64,000 bases of DNA from Nevskia sp035651715 (lineage in GTDB: Bacteria > Pseudomonadota > Gammaproteobacteria > Nevskiales > Nevskiaceae): NCBI GenBank assembly GCA_035651715.1, contig DASRFD010000150.1, positions 174,657 to 238,656 of the forward strand, given 5' to 3'. The first letter of the stretch is position 1, and each line of letters starts with the position of its first letter. A program made the position numbers and the translations under genes. The notes under the pieces are model-generated. The model was not told where the DNA came from and made no database searches. It was given only the letters and a program-made list of their open reading frames with translations. Below, one piece after another: positions 56,408 to 64,000 of the stretch.

Positions 56408-58078
56408 TCAGCGCAGCTCGCGCCGCAGGATCTTGCCGACGTTGGACTTCGGCAGGCTGTCGCGGAACTCGATCAGCTTGGGCACCTTGTAGCCGGTGAG
56501 GTTGTGCTTGCAGTGCTCGCGCAGCGCCTCGACGGTGAGGTTGGGATCCTTCTTCACCACGAACACCTTGACCGCCTCGCCGCTCTTCTCGTCGGGCACG
56601 CCGATGCAGGCCGCTTCCAGCACGCCGGGGTGCAGGGCGATGACGTTCTCGATCTCGTTCGGATAGACGTTGAAGCCCGAGACCAGGATCATGTCCTTCT
56701 TGCGGTCGACGATCTTGAAGTAGCCCTTGTCGTCCATCACCGCGATGTCGCCGGTGCGCAGGTAGCCGTCCGGAGTGAAGACCTTGGCGTTCTCCTCCGG
56801 CTTGTTCCAGTAGCCGCGCATCACCTGCGGCCCCTTGACGCACAGCTCGCCGGGCTGACCGATGGCGACGGTCTTGTCGTCGTCGTCGCGCAGCGAGACG
56901 TAAGTGGACGGCAGCGGCACGCCGATGGTGCCGTTCCACTCGGGCCTGTCCAGCGGCGAGAAGCACACGCCCGGCGAGGTCTCCGACAGGCCATAGCCTT
57001 CGGTGAGCGCCACGCCGGTGATTTTCTGCCACTTCTCGGCCACCGCCTGCTGCACGGCGGCGCCGCCGCCGACGCTGAACTTGAGCGCCGAGAAATCGAC
57101 CTGCTCGAAGCCGGGCGTGTTGAGCAGGCCGTTGAACAGGGTGTTGACGCCGGTGAAGGCGGTGAGCTTCGACGCGGCCAGCTCCTTGACGAAGCCCGGC
57201 ATGTCGCGCGGATTGGTGATGAGGATGTTGCGGCCGCCGACGCGCAGGAACAGCAGGCAGTTCACGGTCAGCGCGAAGATGTGGTACAGGGGCAGCGCGG
57301 TGACGATGGTGTCCCTGCCCTCCTCCAGCTTCGGCCCGATCCAGGCGTGCATCTGCGCCAGGTTGGAGACCATGTTGCCGTGGGTCAGCGTGGCGCCCTT
57401 GGACAGGCCGGTGGTGCCGCCGGTGTACTGCAGGAAGGCCACGTCCTCGTGCGTCAGGGTGACGCGGTGGTAGGGCTGGGCCTTGCCGCGCGCCAGCGCG
57501 GTGCGGAACGGAATGGTGCCGGGGATGTTCCAGGCGGGCACCATCTTCTTCACGCGCTTGATCGCGAAGTTGGTGATCAGGCTCCGCGGGAACGGCAGCA
57601 GGTCGCCGACCTGGGTGGTGATGACCGCCTCGAGCGGCACCTTGTCGATCACGTCCTGCAGGGTGGTGGCGTAGTTCTCGATGATGACGATGGCGCGCGC
57701 CGCCGAGTCCTTGAGCTGGTGCTCCAGCTCGCGCGGGGTGTAGAGCGGGTTGACGTTCACCACCACCATGCCGGCGCGCAGGATGCCGAACACGGCGATC
57801 GGATACTGCAGCAGGTTGGGCATCATCACGGCGACGCGGTCGCCCTTGTTCAGGCCGAGCACGTTCTGCAGGTAGGAGGCGAAATCCTGCGACAGGCGGT
57901 CGACGTCGTCGTAGCTGAGCGTCGCCCCCATGTTGACGTAGGCCGGGAGGTCGCGGAACTTGTTGCAGCTCTCCTCCAGCACCTGGGCCAGCGAGCCGAT
58001 GCCGGTCGCGTCGATGTCCGACGGCACGCCCTTCATGTAGGCCCCGAGCCAGATACGCTCGCCTTCGGCTTGGTTCAC
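56408..58078 (-). CDS. fadD: long-chain fatty-acid--CoA ligase FadD
   Basis: 556 residues, GTG start with GGGGAG upstream. ANL-superfamily motifs: AMP-binding YTGGTTGLSKGATLTHGN, EGYGLSETSPGVCFSP, YLRTGDIAVMDDKGYFKIVDRKKDMILVSGFNVYPNEIE and the late K in KSNVGKILRREL. It activates free fatty acids to acyl-CoA for beta-oxidation or for PlsB and storage polymer. Length is near E. coli FadD (561). Monocistronic here. Confidence 0.95.
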   Translation of the reverse strand: MNQAEGERIWLGAYMKGVPSDIDATGIGSLAQVLEESCNKFRDLPAYVNMGATLSYDDVDRLSQDFASYLQNVLGLNKGDRVAVMMPNLLQYPIAVFGILRAGMVVVNVNPLYTPRELEHQLKDSAARAIVIIENYATTLQDVIDKVPLEAVITTQVGDLLPFPRSLITNFAIKRVKKMVPAWNIPGTIPFRTALARGKAQPYHRVTLTHEDVAFLQYTGGTTGLSKGATLTHGNMVSNLAQMHAWIGPKLEEGRDTIVTALPLYHIFALTVNCLLFLRVGGRNILITNPRDMPGFVKELAASKLTAFTGVNTLFNGLLNTPGFEQVDFSALKFSVGGGAAVQQAVAEKWQKITGVALTEGYGLSETSPGVCFSPLDRPEWNGTIGVPLPSTYVSLRDDDDKTVAIGQPGELCVKGPQVMRGYWNKPEENAKVFTPDGYLRTGDIAVMDDKGYFKIVDRKKDMILVSGFNVYPNEIENVIALHPGVLEAACIGVPDEKSGEAVKVFVVKKDPNLTVEALREHCKHNLTGYKVPKLIEFRDSLPKSNVGKILRRELR

Positions 58079-58192
58079 CTTGTTCTCCCCACCGGCTGGA
58101 TTTTTGTCGTGTCTGCTACCGCGCCGCTGCGCTGGGGCGTGGTGATGCGGGTTGTTCGATCGCTTTGATTATAGGGAAAAAGGCGCAGGGCG

Positions 58193-59584
58193 CTAGCCGC
58201 CCTGGCGCAGCCACTCGCGCAGGCTCGGCGCCGCCGGCCCCGCCGCCTGCCGCTCGAAGCCCGAGAGCAGGGCCAGGGCCTGGCGGTCGGCGGCGTCGTG
58301 CAGCGGCGACTCCGGCAGCTCGCCGCGCGACCACAGCCACAGCTCGGCCACGGTGTAGGAGCCGAGGTCGCGCGCCGGCAGCAGGCGCCGGCCCGGCTGG
58401 CTCTCGGCCAGCACGCCCAGGCGCACCAGTCCGGCGGCGGTGCGCTCCAGGTGCTCGGCCGGAACGGCGAGGCGGCAGCGCAGGTCCTCGAAGGCCAGCG
58501 GCGGCTGGCCGGCGAGGAAGCGGCCGCCGACCACCGCCATCAAGCGCAGGGCCAGGAATTCGGCGGCGCGGCTGGCCGGCGGCGGCGGCTCGGCGGTGCC
58601 CGGCAGGTAGCGCGGATATTGCACGTAGAAAGCCAGGCGGCAGCCCATCAGGATGATCAGCCAGCCGACGTAGACCCACAGCAGCAGCACGATGACGATG
58701 GCGAAGCCGGAATAGATCGCCTTGTAGTTGGCGTTGGCGACGAAGGTGGCGAAGGCGACGCTGGCGCTCTGCCAGACCACGCCGCCGAACAGGCCGCCGA
58801 TCGCCGCGGCCTTCATCCGCACGCGGGTGTTGGGAATGTAGGCGTAGAAGAAGCCCAGCACGCCGATGATCAGCAGGTACGGCAGGGCCTTGGTCAGCAG
58901 CAGGATGGCGCTGCCGAAGGGCTCGATGGTCAGCAGGTCCATCACCAGGCGGTTGCTGCGCACCGAGGCGGTCAGGCCGAGCGCGGCGACCACCACCATC
59001 GGCCCGACCATCAGCACCACCAGGTATTCGCTGAAGCGCTTGGAGAAGCCGCGGGTGTGGGCGATCTTCCAGATGAAATTGAAGCTGCTCTCGACCTTGG
59101 TGATCATCGACACGGCGGTGTACAGCAGCAGGATCACGCCGAGGAAGCCGAGCACGCCGACCTTCATGTTGTCGACGAAGCCGATGATGTTGCGGGCGAT
59201 CTCGGGGCCCTGGTCGCCCAGGGGCCGCAGCAGCTGCTCCAGGATCGGCTCCAGGCTGTCGTGCACGCCCAGGGCCTTGAGCACCGAGAAGGCCAGGGCC
59301 AGCAGCGGCGCCAGCGACAGCAGCGTGGTGTAGACCAGGCTCATCGCCCGCAGGGTGATCTCTCCTTCCGCCATGTCGCGGGCCAGGGCCATGGCGTAGC
59401 GCGCGGCGTGCAGCGCCAGGCGGCCGGCGCGGGTGGCGGGTTCGGTGGTCCAGACCCAGTCGTGCAGGCGCTGGTAGTAGCTGTTGGAGATCAAGTCCGG
59501 CCCCTGGAGATTGCCGGGATTGTCGCGGTGCAGCGCAGGGCTGTCCACGCGGCCGACCCGGCGGCCCCGCCGCCGCGGCCGCAA
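58193..59584 (-). CDS. YihY/BrkB (UPF0761) family inner-membrane protein
   Basis: Up to 463 residues. Six hydrophobic segments (e.g. LVYTTLLSLAPLLALAFSVLKALG, VGVLGFLGVILLLYTAVSMITKVE, YSGFAIVIVLLLWVYVGWLIILMGCRLAF). The family signature is LSLAPLLALAFSVLKA with VESSFNFIWKIAHTRGFSKRFSEY. The C-terminal 130 residues form a cytosolic winged-helix-like part (VPAEHLERTAAGLVRLGVLAESQ) typical of longer proteobacterial members. The start is unsure: the first 30 residues are Arg-rich and a TTG near 59494 is an alternative. Function unknown. Confidence 0.82.
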   Translation of the reverse strand: MRPRRRGRRVGRVDSPALHRDNPGNLQGPDLISNSYYQRLHDWVWTTEPATRAGRLALHAARYAMALARDMAEGEITLRAMSLVYTTLLSLAPLLALAFSVLKALGVHDSLEPILEQLLRPLGDQGPEIARNIIGFVDNMKVGVLGFLGVILLLYTAVSMITKVESSFNFIWKIAHTRGFSKRFSEYLVVLMVGPMVVVAALGLTASVRSNRLVMDLLTIEPFGSAILLLTKALPYLLIIGVLGFFYAYIPNTRVRMKAAAIGGLFGGVVWQSASVAFATFVANANYKAIYSGFAIVIVLLLWVYVGWLIILMGCRLAFYVQYPRYLPGTAEPPPPASRAAEFLALRLMAVVGGRFLAGQPPLAFEDLRCRLAVPAEHLERTAAGLVRLGVLAESQPGRRLLPARDLGSYTVAELWLWSRGELPESPLHDAADRQALALLSGFERQAAGPAAPSLREWLRQGG

Positions 59585-59730
59585 CCCGCGTACCCGGAGG
59601 TACGTGCCGCGAAGCCCGGCGCTGGCAAAACGGGCGTTTCAGGGCCGGGAAGCGGCTTTTTCTTGTGAAAAGCGGACAGCGTCAGCCTGCACCGGATTGG
59701 TGCCGTTCGTCGGCCGGCTGGGCCGCGCTC

Positions 59731-59783
59731 TTGACATGAACCGGCCCGCAGATATGATGCATTGCACAATTTGTTGCGTTGCA
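59731..59783 (+). promoter_or_regulatory. strong sigma-70 promoter of the phasin gene with two TGC-N3-GCA sites
   Basis: TTGACA (59731-59736) and TATGAT (59753-59758) are 16 bases apart, the best promoter match in the window. TGCATTGCA (59758-59766) overlaps the -10 and expected start, and TGCGTTGCA (59775-59783) follows 17 bases on. TGC-N3-GCA is the kind of motif reported for PhaR repressors of phasin genes. The second site lies in a larger inverted repeat CAATTTG...CAAATTG. Placement at the start point fits repression relieved when polymer titrates PhaR. Confidence 0.7.
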
Positions 59784-59829
59784 GCAAATTGAGCCGCCGC
59801 CAAATTTTACCGCCATGTGGAGTTGAACC

Positions 59830-60288
59830 ATGAGTCTCCAGACTGTTGTTGAGGATGTGAAGGGTCGCGTCGAGACGCTGACCACCCAGAGCCAGAAGGT
59901 TGCCCAGATCTCGCTGGACACCCTGAAGCAGACCGGCGAAATCGCCGCCGACAAGCTGCAGGCCCTGGTGAAGACCCAGGCCGAAGCCGCCAAGGGCATC
60001 TACGCCGACGCCAAGGCCGGTTTCGACAAGGCCCGCGCCGACGGCCTGAAGGCCGTTTCCGCCGCCCCGATCAGCTACCTGCCGCCGAAGGACAAGTTCG
60101 TCACCGTCTACAACGAGACCGTGACCCTGGTCTCCACCGCCGGCGACGAGCTGTACAAGGCCCTGAAGTCCGGCTTCGACAACATCCAGGCCGAGTTCAA
60201 GGGCGAAGTCGCCAAGGTCGAGAAGAAGGTCAAGACCGCCGCCAAGAAGGCGACCGGCGCCGCCAAGAAGGCCGCCAAGGCCGCCTAA
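59830..60288 (+). CDS. phasin family protein with Lys/Ala-rich tail
   Basis: 152 residues, all predicted helical. Residues 1-115 resemble phasins (VKGRVETLTTQSQKVAQISLDTLKQTGEIAADKLQALVKTQ with amphipathic repeats). The last 30 are VEKKVKTAAKKATGAAKKAAKAA, a histone-H1/PhaF-like basic tail that may contact DNA. Phasins coat polyhydroxyalkanoate granules. GTGGAG before the ATG, a very strong promoter, codons almost uniformly G/C-ending and an own terminator all suggest high expression. No phaC is in the window. Confidence 0.83.
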   Translation: MSLQTVVEDVKGRVETLTTQSQKVAQISLDTLKQTGEIAADKLQALVKTQAEAAKGIYADAKAGFDKARADGLKAVSAAPISYLPPKDKFVTVYNETVTLVSTAGDELYKALKSGFDNIQAEFKGEVAKVEKKVKTAAKKATGAAKKAAKAA

Positions 60289-60321
60289 GGCTGCACGCCG
60301 GCCCTGGGCCGGGACCATCGG

Positions 60322-60352
60322 GGGCAGCGGCGCGGTTTTCGCGCCGCTGCCC
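60322..60352 (+). terminator. terminator of the phasin gene
   Basis: GGGCAGCGGCGCG and CGCGCCGCTGCCC form a perfect 13-bp stem around GTTTT, followed by TTGTTCGTT. It lies 33 bases after the phasin stop, making the gene largely monocistronic. Confidence 0.8.
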
Positions 60353-60428
60353 TTGTTCGTTCGGGGCACCACCCCAAGGCAAGGCCATGAAGCTTTCCAC
60401 CACGCTGCAAAGGATCAGGAGGGCGCAG

Positions 60429-60674
60429 ATGGATAACCTGCTCGAACGCGCCATCGACACCGTCGGCCAGATCGCGATGTACGAGGCCGGCACGCTGGAC
60501 AATCACCTGCTCGCGCTGCGCGAGCGCTGGTCCGTGGCGCGCCGGGCGCGCGGCGTCGGCGAATTGCTGCGCGACCAGCTCGATCTCATTCCGGCCACCC
60601 GCCTGCGCCTGAGCGAGGAGCACGCCGGGCGCCTCAAGCTGTGGCGCGAACTGGCCAGCCGCTTCGAAGGCTAG
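60429..60674 (+). CDS. small helical protein downstream of phasin
   Basis: 81 residues from ATG at 60429. AGGAGGG five bases upstream is a near-perfect ribosome site and decides for this start over the ATG at 60387. The sequence MDNLLERAIDTVGQIAMYEAGTLDNHLLALRERWSVARRARGVGELLRDQLDLIPATRLRLSEEHAGRLKLWREL is strongly amphipathic and could bind a granule surface. No family assigned. It overlaps the convergent gene by four bases at the stop codons. Confidence 0.7.
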   Translation: MDNLLERAIDTVGQIAMYEAGTLDNHLLALRERWSVARRARGVGELLRDQLDLIPATRLRLSEEHAGRLKLWRELASRFEG

Positions 60675-61072
60675 CCCGGCTCGTGCCCCGGCCCGCCCTC
60701 CGCGGCGGGAGCATCGGCCGCAGCCGCGGCCTGCGGCTTCGCCGCCTTCCTGGGCGCGGCCTTGCGCGCCGCCCTCGGCTTGGCCGGCGCGCCTTTGCGC
60801 GCCGCCCGCTTCTTCGGCGCCGGCGGCGGCTCCGGCACCAGGCTGGAGGCGCGCGCCTTGGCCGCCGCCACCACCTTCTTCCAGGCCCCGCTGTTGCGGA
60901 TGGTCTTGATGTTGTCCTTGACGAAGCTGGCCGGATCGAAGCTCTCGCTGGCCGAGCCGATCTTCTCGCGCAGGAACTGCACCACGTCCTCCTGCAGCCC
61001 CGCCACGTCGGGCAGGCCGAGGAAGCGGCGCAGCTCTTCCGGCTTGAGGTCGATTTCGATCTTGATCTGCAT
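60671..61072 (-). CDS. small protein with basic Lys/Ala/Pro tail (DUF6489-like, uncertain)
   Basis: 133 residues from ATG at 61072. The start MQIKIEIDLKPEELRRFLGLPDVAGLQEDVVQFL resembles a small uncharacterised family (DUF6489 by my recollection). Residues 85-120 are a basic tail (PKKRAARKGAPAKPRAARKAAPRKAAK), like histone H1 or PhaM-type proteins that link PHA granules to DNA. Its neighbour on the other side is the phasin locus, which also carries a basic tail. Binding to nucleic acid is likely but inferred. Confidence 0.65.
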   Translation of the reverse strand: MQIKIEIDLKPEELRRFLGLPDVAGLQEDVVQFLREKIGSASESFDPASFVKDNIKTIRNSGAWKKVVAAAKARASSLVPEPPPAPKKRAARKGAPAKPRAARKAAPRKAAKPQAAAAADAPAAEGGPGHEPG

Positions 61073-61165
61073 GGCTGGGCTCCGCCGTCGATCCGCTTCT
61101 ATTGTAGGTCGCCCTGGTAGGCGGCCGCTTGCGTCGGCCCGCAGGCCGACCCGCACCGGCGCAGG

Positions 61166-61546
61166 CTAAGCGCCGAGGAAGAACAGCCAGACGCAGCAGG
61201 CGACGCCGCAGATCCAGGCGACGGTGCGCAGCCAGGACAGGTCGGCGAGATAGAGGATCAGGTAGGCGACGCGGCAGCCGATGAAGGCCAGCGCCACGCT
61301 GTCGATGCGGGCCTGCGGCGCATGGGCCAGGCCGGCGATGATCACCGCCGCGGCGAACAGGGGAAACGCTTCGAAGCCGTTCTGCTGCGCCCAGTGGGCG
61401 CGCTTGGGCCAGCCCTGCAGCTGCTCCAGCCATTCGCGCGGCGTGTGGTTGGCGTTCGGCGGCATGCGCCCGCCGGCCTTGGCCAGGCCGGTGGCGAGGT
61501 AGGTCAGCGCGGCCGCGGCCAGCACGCACCAGTAGGCGATTGTCAT
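61166..61546 (-). CDS. MAPEG-family membrane protein
   Basis: 126 residues. Four helices; MAPEG signature region with RMPPNANHTPREWLEQLQGWPKRAHWAQQNGFEAFPLFAAAVIIA (N-x-x-E-x-F-P-x-F). The family contains membrane glutathione transferases and related enzymes. AGGAGAAAAG before the ATG is a good ribosome site. No clear link to neighbours. Confidence 0.85.
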   Translation of the reverse strand: MTIAYWCVLAAAALTYLATGLAKAGGRMPPNANHTPREWLEQLQGWPKRAHWAQQNGFEAFPLFAAAVIIAGLAHAPQARIDSVALAFIGCRVAYLILYLADLSWLRTVAWICGVACCVWLFFLGA

Positions 61547-61677
61547 TGTTCTTTTCTCCTCGGCTGACGGTCTTGTCGGATGGCCGAGGATAGCAGCGCG
61601 CCGCAGGGGTGTAACTGGCCGGATCGGCACCGCGCCGCGGCCCGCGGCCCCGGTCAAGCGGGATCCGGCGGCGGGGC

Positions 61678-62577
61678 TCAGGCGCCGGTCAGCAGACGCT
61701 GCGCCTCGCGGTATTTCTCCGCCGTCCTGCGCACCACCTCATCCGGCAGCTGCGGCCCCGGCGCGGTCTTGTTCCAGTCCAGCGTTTCCAGGTAGTCGCG
61801 CACGAACTGCTTGTCGAAGCTCGGCGGGCTGATGCCGGGACGGTAGCCGGCGGCCGGCCAGAAGCGGGAGGAATCCGGCGTCAGCACCTCGTCGATCAGG
61901 TGCAGCTTGCCGGCCTCGTCGACGCCGAACTCGAACTTGGTGTCGGCGATGATGATGCCGCGGCCGGCGGCATAGTCGGCCGCCTCGCGGTACAGCGCCA
62001 GCGTGGTGTCGCGCACCTGCGCGGCGAGCTGCGGGCCGACCAGGCGCTCGACTTCGGCGAAGGAGATGTTGGCGTCGTGCTCGCCCTTGGGCGCCTTGAA
62101 GGCGGGGGTGAAGATCGGCTGCGGCAGCTTGTCGGCCATCTGCAGGCCCGCCGGCAGGGACACGCCGCAGACCGCGCCGCTGGCCTGGTAGTCCTTCCAG
62201 CCGGAGCCGATCAGGTAGCCGCGGGCGACCGCCTCCACCGGCAGGGCGCGCAGCTTGCGCACCGCCACCGCGCGGCCTTCGCACTGCGCCAGCTCCTCGG
62301 GGCGCAGATAACGCGCCAGGTCCACGGCCGGGGCGGCGAAATGGTTGGCGATGCGGCCTTCGAAGCGGCGCATCCAGAACGCGGTCAGTTCGGTCAGCAC
62401 GCGGCCCTTGCCCGGGATCGGCCGCGGCAGCACCACGTCGAACGCCGACAGGCGATCGGTGGTGACGATCAGCAGGTGCTCCTGGCCCAGGGCATAGAGG
62501 TCGCGCACCTTGCCGCGGTGGATCAGCGGCAGGCTCTCGATGCGCGATTCGAACAGACCTTCTTGATTGGACGTCAT
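61678..62577 (-). CDS. purC: phosphoribosylaminoimidazole-succinocarboxamide synthase PurC
   Basis: 299 residues, the longer PurC form. SAICAR synthetase motifs: LIHRGKVRDLYALGQEHLLIVTTDRLSAFDVVLPRPIPGKG (ATP site), GYLIGSGWKDYQASGAVCGVSLPAGL and ADTKFEFGVDEAGKLHLIDEVLTPDSSRFW. It catalyses step 8 of purine synthesis. It starts eight bases after the CopD-like gene and is probably co-transcribed with it. Confidence 0.95.
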   Translation of the reverse strand: MTSNQEGLFESRIESLPLIHRGKVRDLYALGQEHLLIVTTDRLSAFDVVLPRPIPGKGRVLTELTAFWMRRFEGRIANHFAAPAVDLARYLRPEELAQCEGRAVAVRKLRALPVEAVARGYLIGSGWKDYQASGAVCGVSLPAGLQMADKLPQPIFTPAFKAPKGEHDANISFAEVERLVGPQLAAQVRDTTLALYREAADYAAGRGIIIADTKFEFGVDEAGKLHLIDEVLTPDSSRFWPAAGYRPGISPPSFDKQFVRDYLETLDWNKTAPGPQLPDEVVRRTAEKYREAQRLLTGA

Positions 62578-62585
62578 CGCTCGAC

Positions 62586-63053
62586 TCAGTTCAGCAGGTA
62601 TTTACCGGCGGTGGCGACCAGCACCACGGCGATGCCCAGGGTCAGGTTCACCGCCACCAGCTTGCGGATCGCGCCGACCTGCTCGGCGGCAAAGCGCACG
62701 TCGCCGTCGGCCACCGCCTTGCGCAGGCGCTTGAACGGGGCGAAGTAGACGTGCAGGAACAGCAGCATCATGACGATGCCCAGGCCCATCATGACATGCA
62801 CGCGGATGCCGGCGGCGGCGATGCCGCCGCTGAGCTGCATCATGCCGATGCCGGTGAGCAGCATGGCCGGCACGATCGCCAGCACCCAGGCGAAGAAGCG
62901 GCCCAGCACGCGCACCCACAGCGCGGCGCGCTCGGCCGGCATCATCTCCGCCAGCGAAGGCCGCAGGCACACGTACGCGAAGAACATGCCGCCGACCCAG
63001 ACCACGGCGGACAGCACGTGCAGCGCGAAAGCGAGCCCCATTGCAGCGATCAT
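62586..63053 (-). CDS. CopD-like membrane protein
   Basis: 155 residues from ATG at 63053 (another ATG at 63041 is possible). Four helices; GLAFALHVLSAVVWVGGMFFAYVCLRPSL with His and Trp in the first helix, ILxxIGMMQLSGG and VHVMMGLGIVMMLLFLHVYFAPFKRLR. The family contains copper-resistance CopD and relatives of unknown function. Followed closely by purC. Confidence 0.78.
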   Translation of the reverse strand: MIAAMGLAFALHVLSAVVWVGGMFFAYVCLRPSLAEMMPAERAALWVRVLGRFFAWVLAIVPAMLLTGIGMMQLSGGIAAAGIRVHVMMGLGIVMMLLFLHVYFAPFKRLRKAVADGDVRFAAEQVGAIRKLVAVNLTLGIAVVLVATAGKYLLN

Positions 63054-63201
63054 GAGCAAAATCCGGAACGAGGCCGCCACTGTATGCAAAGCGGCCGCGG
63101 GGTGCAAAGCACGGTTGCCGGTACTGGGCCGGCGGTGGCCGGTGACCGCAGAAGCCGGCTTCCACGGGCAACCGGCAACCGGTCACGAACCGCTGAAGTT
63201 C

Positions 63202-63210
63202 TGCGATAAT
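63202..63210 (+). promoter_or_regulatory. extended -10 close to the rpe start
   Basis: TGC-GATAAT ends eight bases before the ATG at 63219; the bases between (CCCGCCCC) hold no Shine-Dalgarno. This is the clearest leaderless-type promoter in the window. Confidence 0.55.
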
Positions 63211-63218
63211 CCCGCCCC

Positions 63219-63911
63219 ATGAGCCGCCTGCCCGCCGTCATCGCCCCGTCGATCCTGTCCGCCGACTTCGCGCGGCTGGGCGAGGAAGTGACGCGGGTCG
63301 TCGCCGACGGCGCCGACTGGATCCATTTCGACGTGATGGACAACCATTACGTGCCGAACCTGACCATCGGCCCGATGGTGTGCGAGGCGTTGCGCAAGCA
63401 CGGCGTCAAGGCGCACATCGACGTGCATCTGATGATCAGCCCGGTGGACGCGCTGGCGCAGAGCTTCGCCAAGGCCGGGGCCAGCTCGATCACCTTCCAT
63501 CCGGAAGCGACCCGGCACATCGACCGCAGCCTGCAGGCGATCCGCGACGCCGGCTGCCAGGCCGGCCTGGTGTTCAACCCGGCGACGCCGCTGGACCACC
63601 TGCGCTACGTCATGGACAAGGTGGACCTGGTGCTGCTGATGTCGGTCAACCCGGGGTTCGGCGGGCAGAGCTTCATCCCCAGCGCGCTGGACAAGCTGCG
63701 TGAGGCGCGCGCCCTGATCGACGCCTACACGGCGAAGCATCCGGGCCGGGAAATCCGCCTGGAGATCGATGGCGGGGTCAAAGCCGACAACATCGGCGCC
63801 ATCGCCGCCGCCGGGGCCGATACCTTCGTCGCCGGCTCGGCCATCTTTGGCGCGACGGACTATGCGGCTACAATCCGCGCCATGCGCGAAGCGATCGCCA
63901 AGGCCGCCTGA
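63219..63911 (+). CDS. rpe: ribulose-phosphate 3-epimerase Rpe
   Basis: 230 residues, TIM barrel. IAPSILSADFARLGEEV at residues 8-24, metal site HFDVMDNHYVPNLTIGP and HIDVHLMIS, and EIDGGVK near 178 are diagnostic. It interconverts ribulose-5-phosphate and xylulose-5-phosphate. A TGCGATAAT element just before the ATG suggests a leaderless mRNA. The 89 bases after the stop hold no supported gene. Confidence 0.96.
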   Translation: MSRLPAVIAPSILSADFARLGEEVTRVVADGADWIHFDVMDNHYVPNLTIGPMVCEALRKHGVKAHIDVHLMISPVDALAQSFAKAGASSITFHPEATRHIDRSLQAIRDAGCQAGLVFNPATPLDHLRYVMDKVDLVLLMSVNPGFGGQSFIPSALDKLREARALIDAYTAKHPGREIRLEIDGGVKADNIGAIAAAGADTFVAGSAIFGATDYAATIRAMREAIAKAA

Positions 63912-64000
63912 TCATGTCGAACCGCCCGACCCGGCCCTGCGCACGCCTCCAACTCGGTTGGCGATGGTGAATTTCCAGGACTGATCCAGCCCTGCAATCC

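Noticed and set aside
63914..63970. Short ATG frame after rpe
   Set aside because: It ends after 18 codons and has no family features; the next gene probably lies beyond the window.

Overview
This 64 kb window is chromosomal DNA of very high GC content (about 70 percent by eye) from a gammaproteobacterium. The order rsmG-parA-parB-atpIBEFHAGDC-glmU-glmS is the classical gammaproteobacterial one. PlsB, FadD, a DUF1329 protein, a phasin and many secreted lipoprotein hydrolases suggest a lipid-degrading, polyhydroxyalkanoate-storing member of the Nevskiales/Solimonadaceae or a Xanthomonadales-like relative. That placement is inference; no rRNA or tRNA gene was seen.

Layout. 1-8.7 kb: end of a CocE/NonD hydrolase, an M14 carboxypeptidase, a small conserved protein, the ergothioneine pair egtB-egtD, an HI0933-type flavoprotein and a LysR regulator. 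8.7-14 kb: CDP-diacylglycerol diphosphatase, a DUF488 gene broken by one in-frame amber codon, a VanZ-like protein, a block of about 2.6 tandem 202-bp repeats, an MFS exporter preceded by a terminator-like leader, a VOC protein and a GNAT. 14-17 kb: an LCAT-like lipoprotein lipase, the decayed C-terminus of a short-chain dehydrogenase, then a low-GC island with two overlapping unknown ORFs. 17-33 kb, minus strand: glmS, glmU, the complete nine-gene ATP synthase operon, an SDR, parB, a bacterial PH-domain membrane protein between parB and parA, parA, rsmG, and an orphan prpD. 33-41.5 kb: two translationally coupled amidohydrolases (the second lacking the HxH metal site), a penicillin acylase, a QueA-like protein with an SDR, and a divergent XRE-cupin regulator. 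41.5-48.5 kb: a fused beta-helix/diheme cytochrome lipoprotein, a TetR regulator divergent from DUF1329, a DUF4124 protein and an FKBP isomerase. 48.5-59.6 kb: plsB, an M2 peptidase, a methyltransferase, a cNMP-patatin (NTE) protein, fadD and a YihY-family protein. 59.7-64 kb: a phasin locus with a strong promoter carrying PhaR-like sites, a MAPEG protein, purC, a CopD-like protein and rpe.

How the parts relate. Core genes (energy, amino-sugar supply, chromosome partition, purine, pentose) are interleaved with envelope and lipid functions: plsB, fadD, Cdh and the NTE protein act on membrane or acyl lipids; many predicted proteins are exported lipoproteins. The points I would look at first are the phasin locus with its operator and lysine/alanine-tailed neighbours, the beta-helix/cytochrome fusion, the active/degenerate amidohydrolase pair, the QueA-like/SDR/XRE module, and a recurring promoter layout (-10 box 6-8 nt before the ATG, no Shine-Dalgarno) that predicts leaderless mRNAs.
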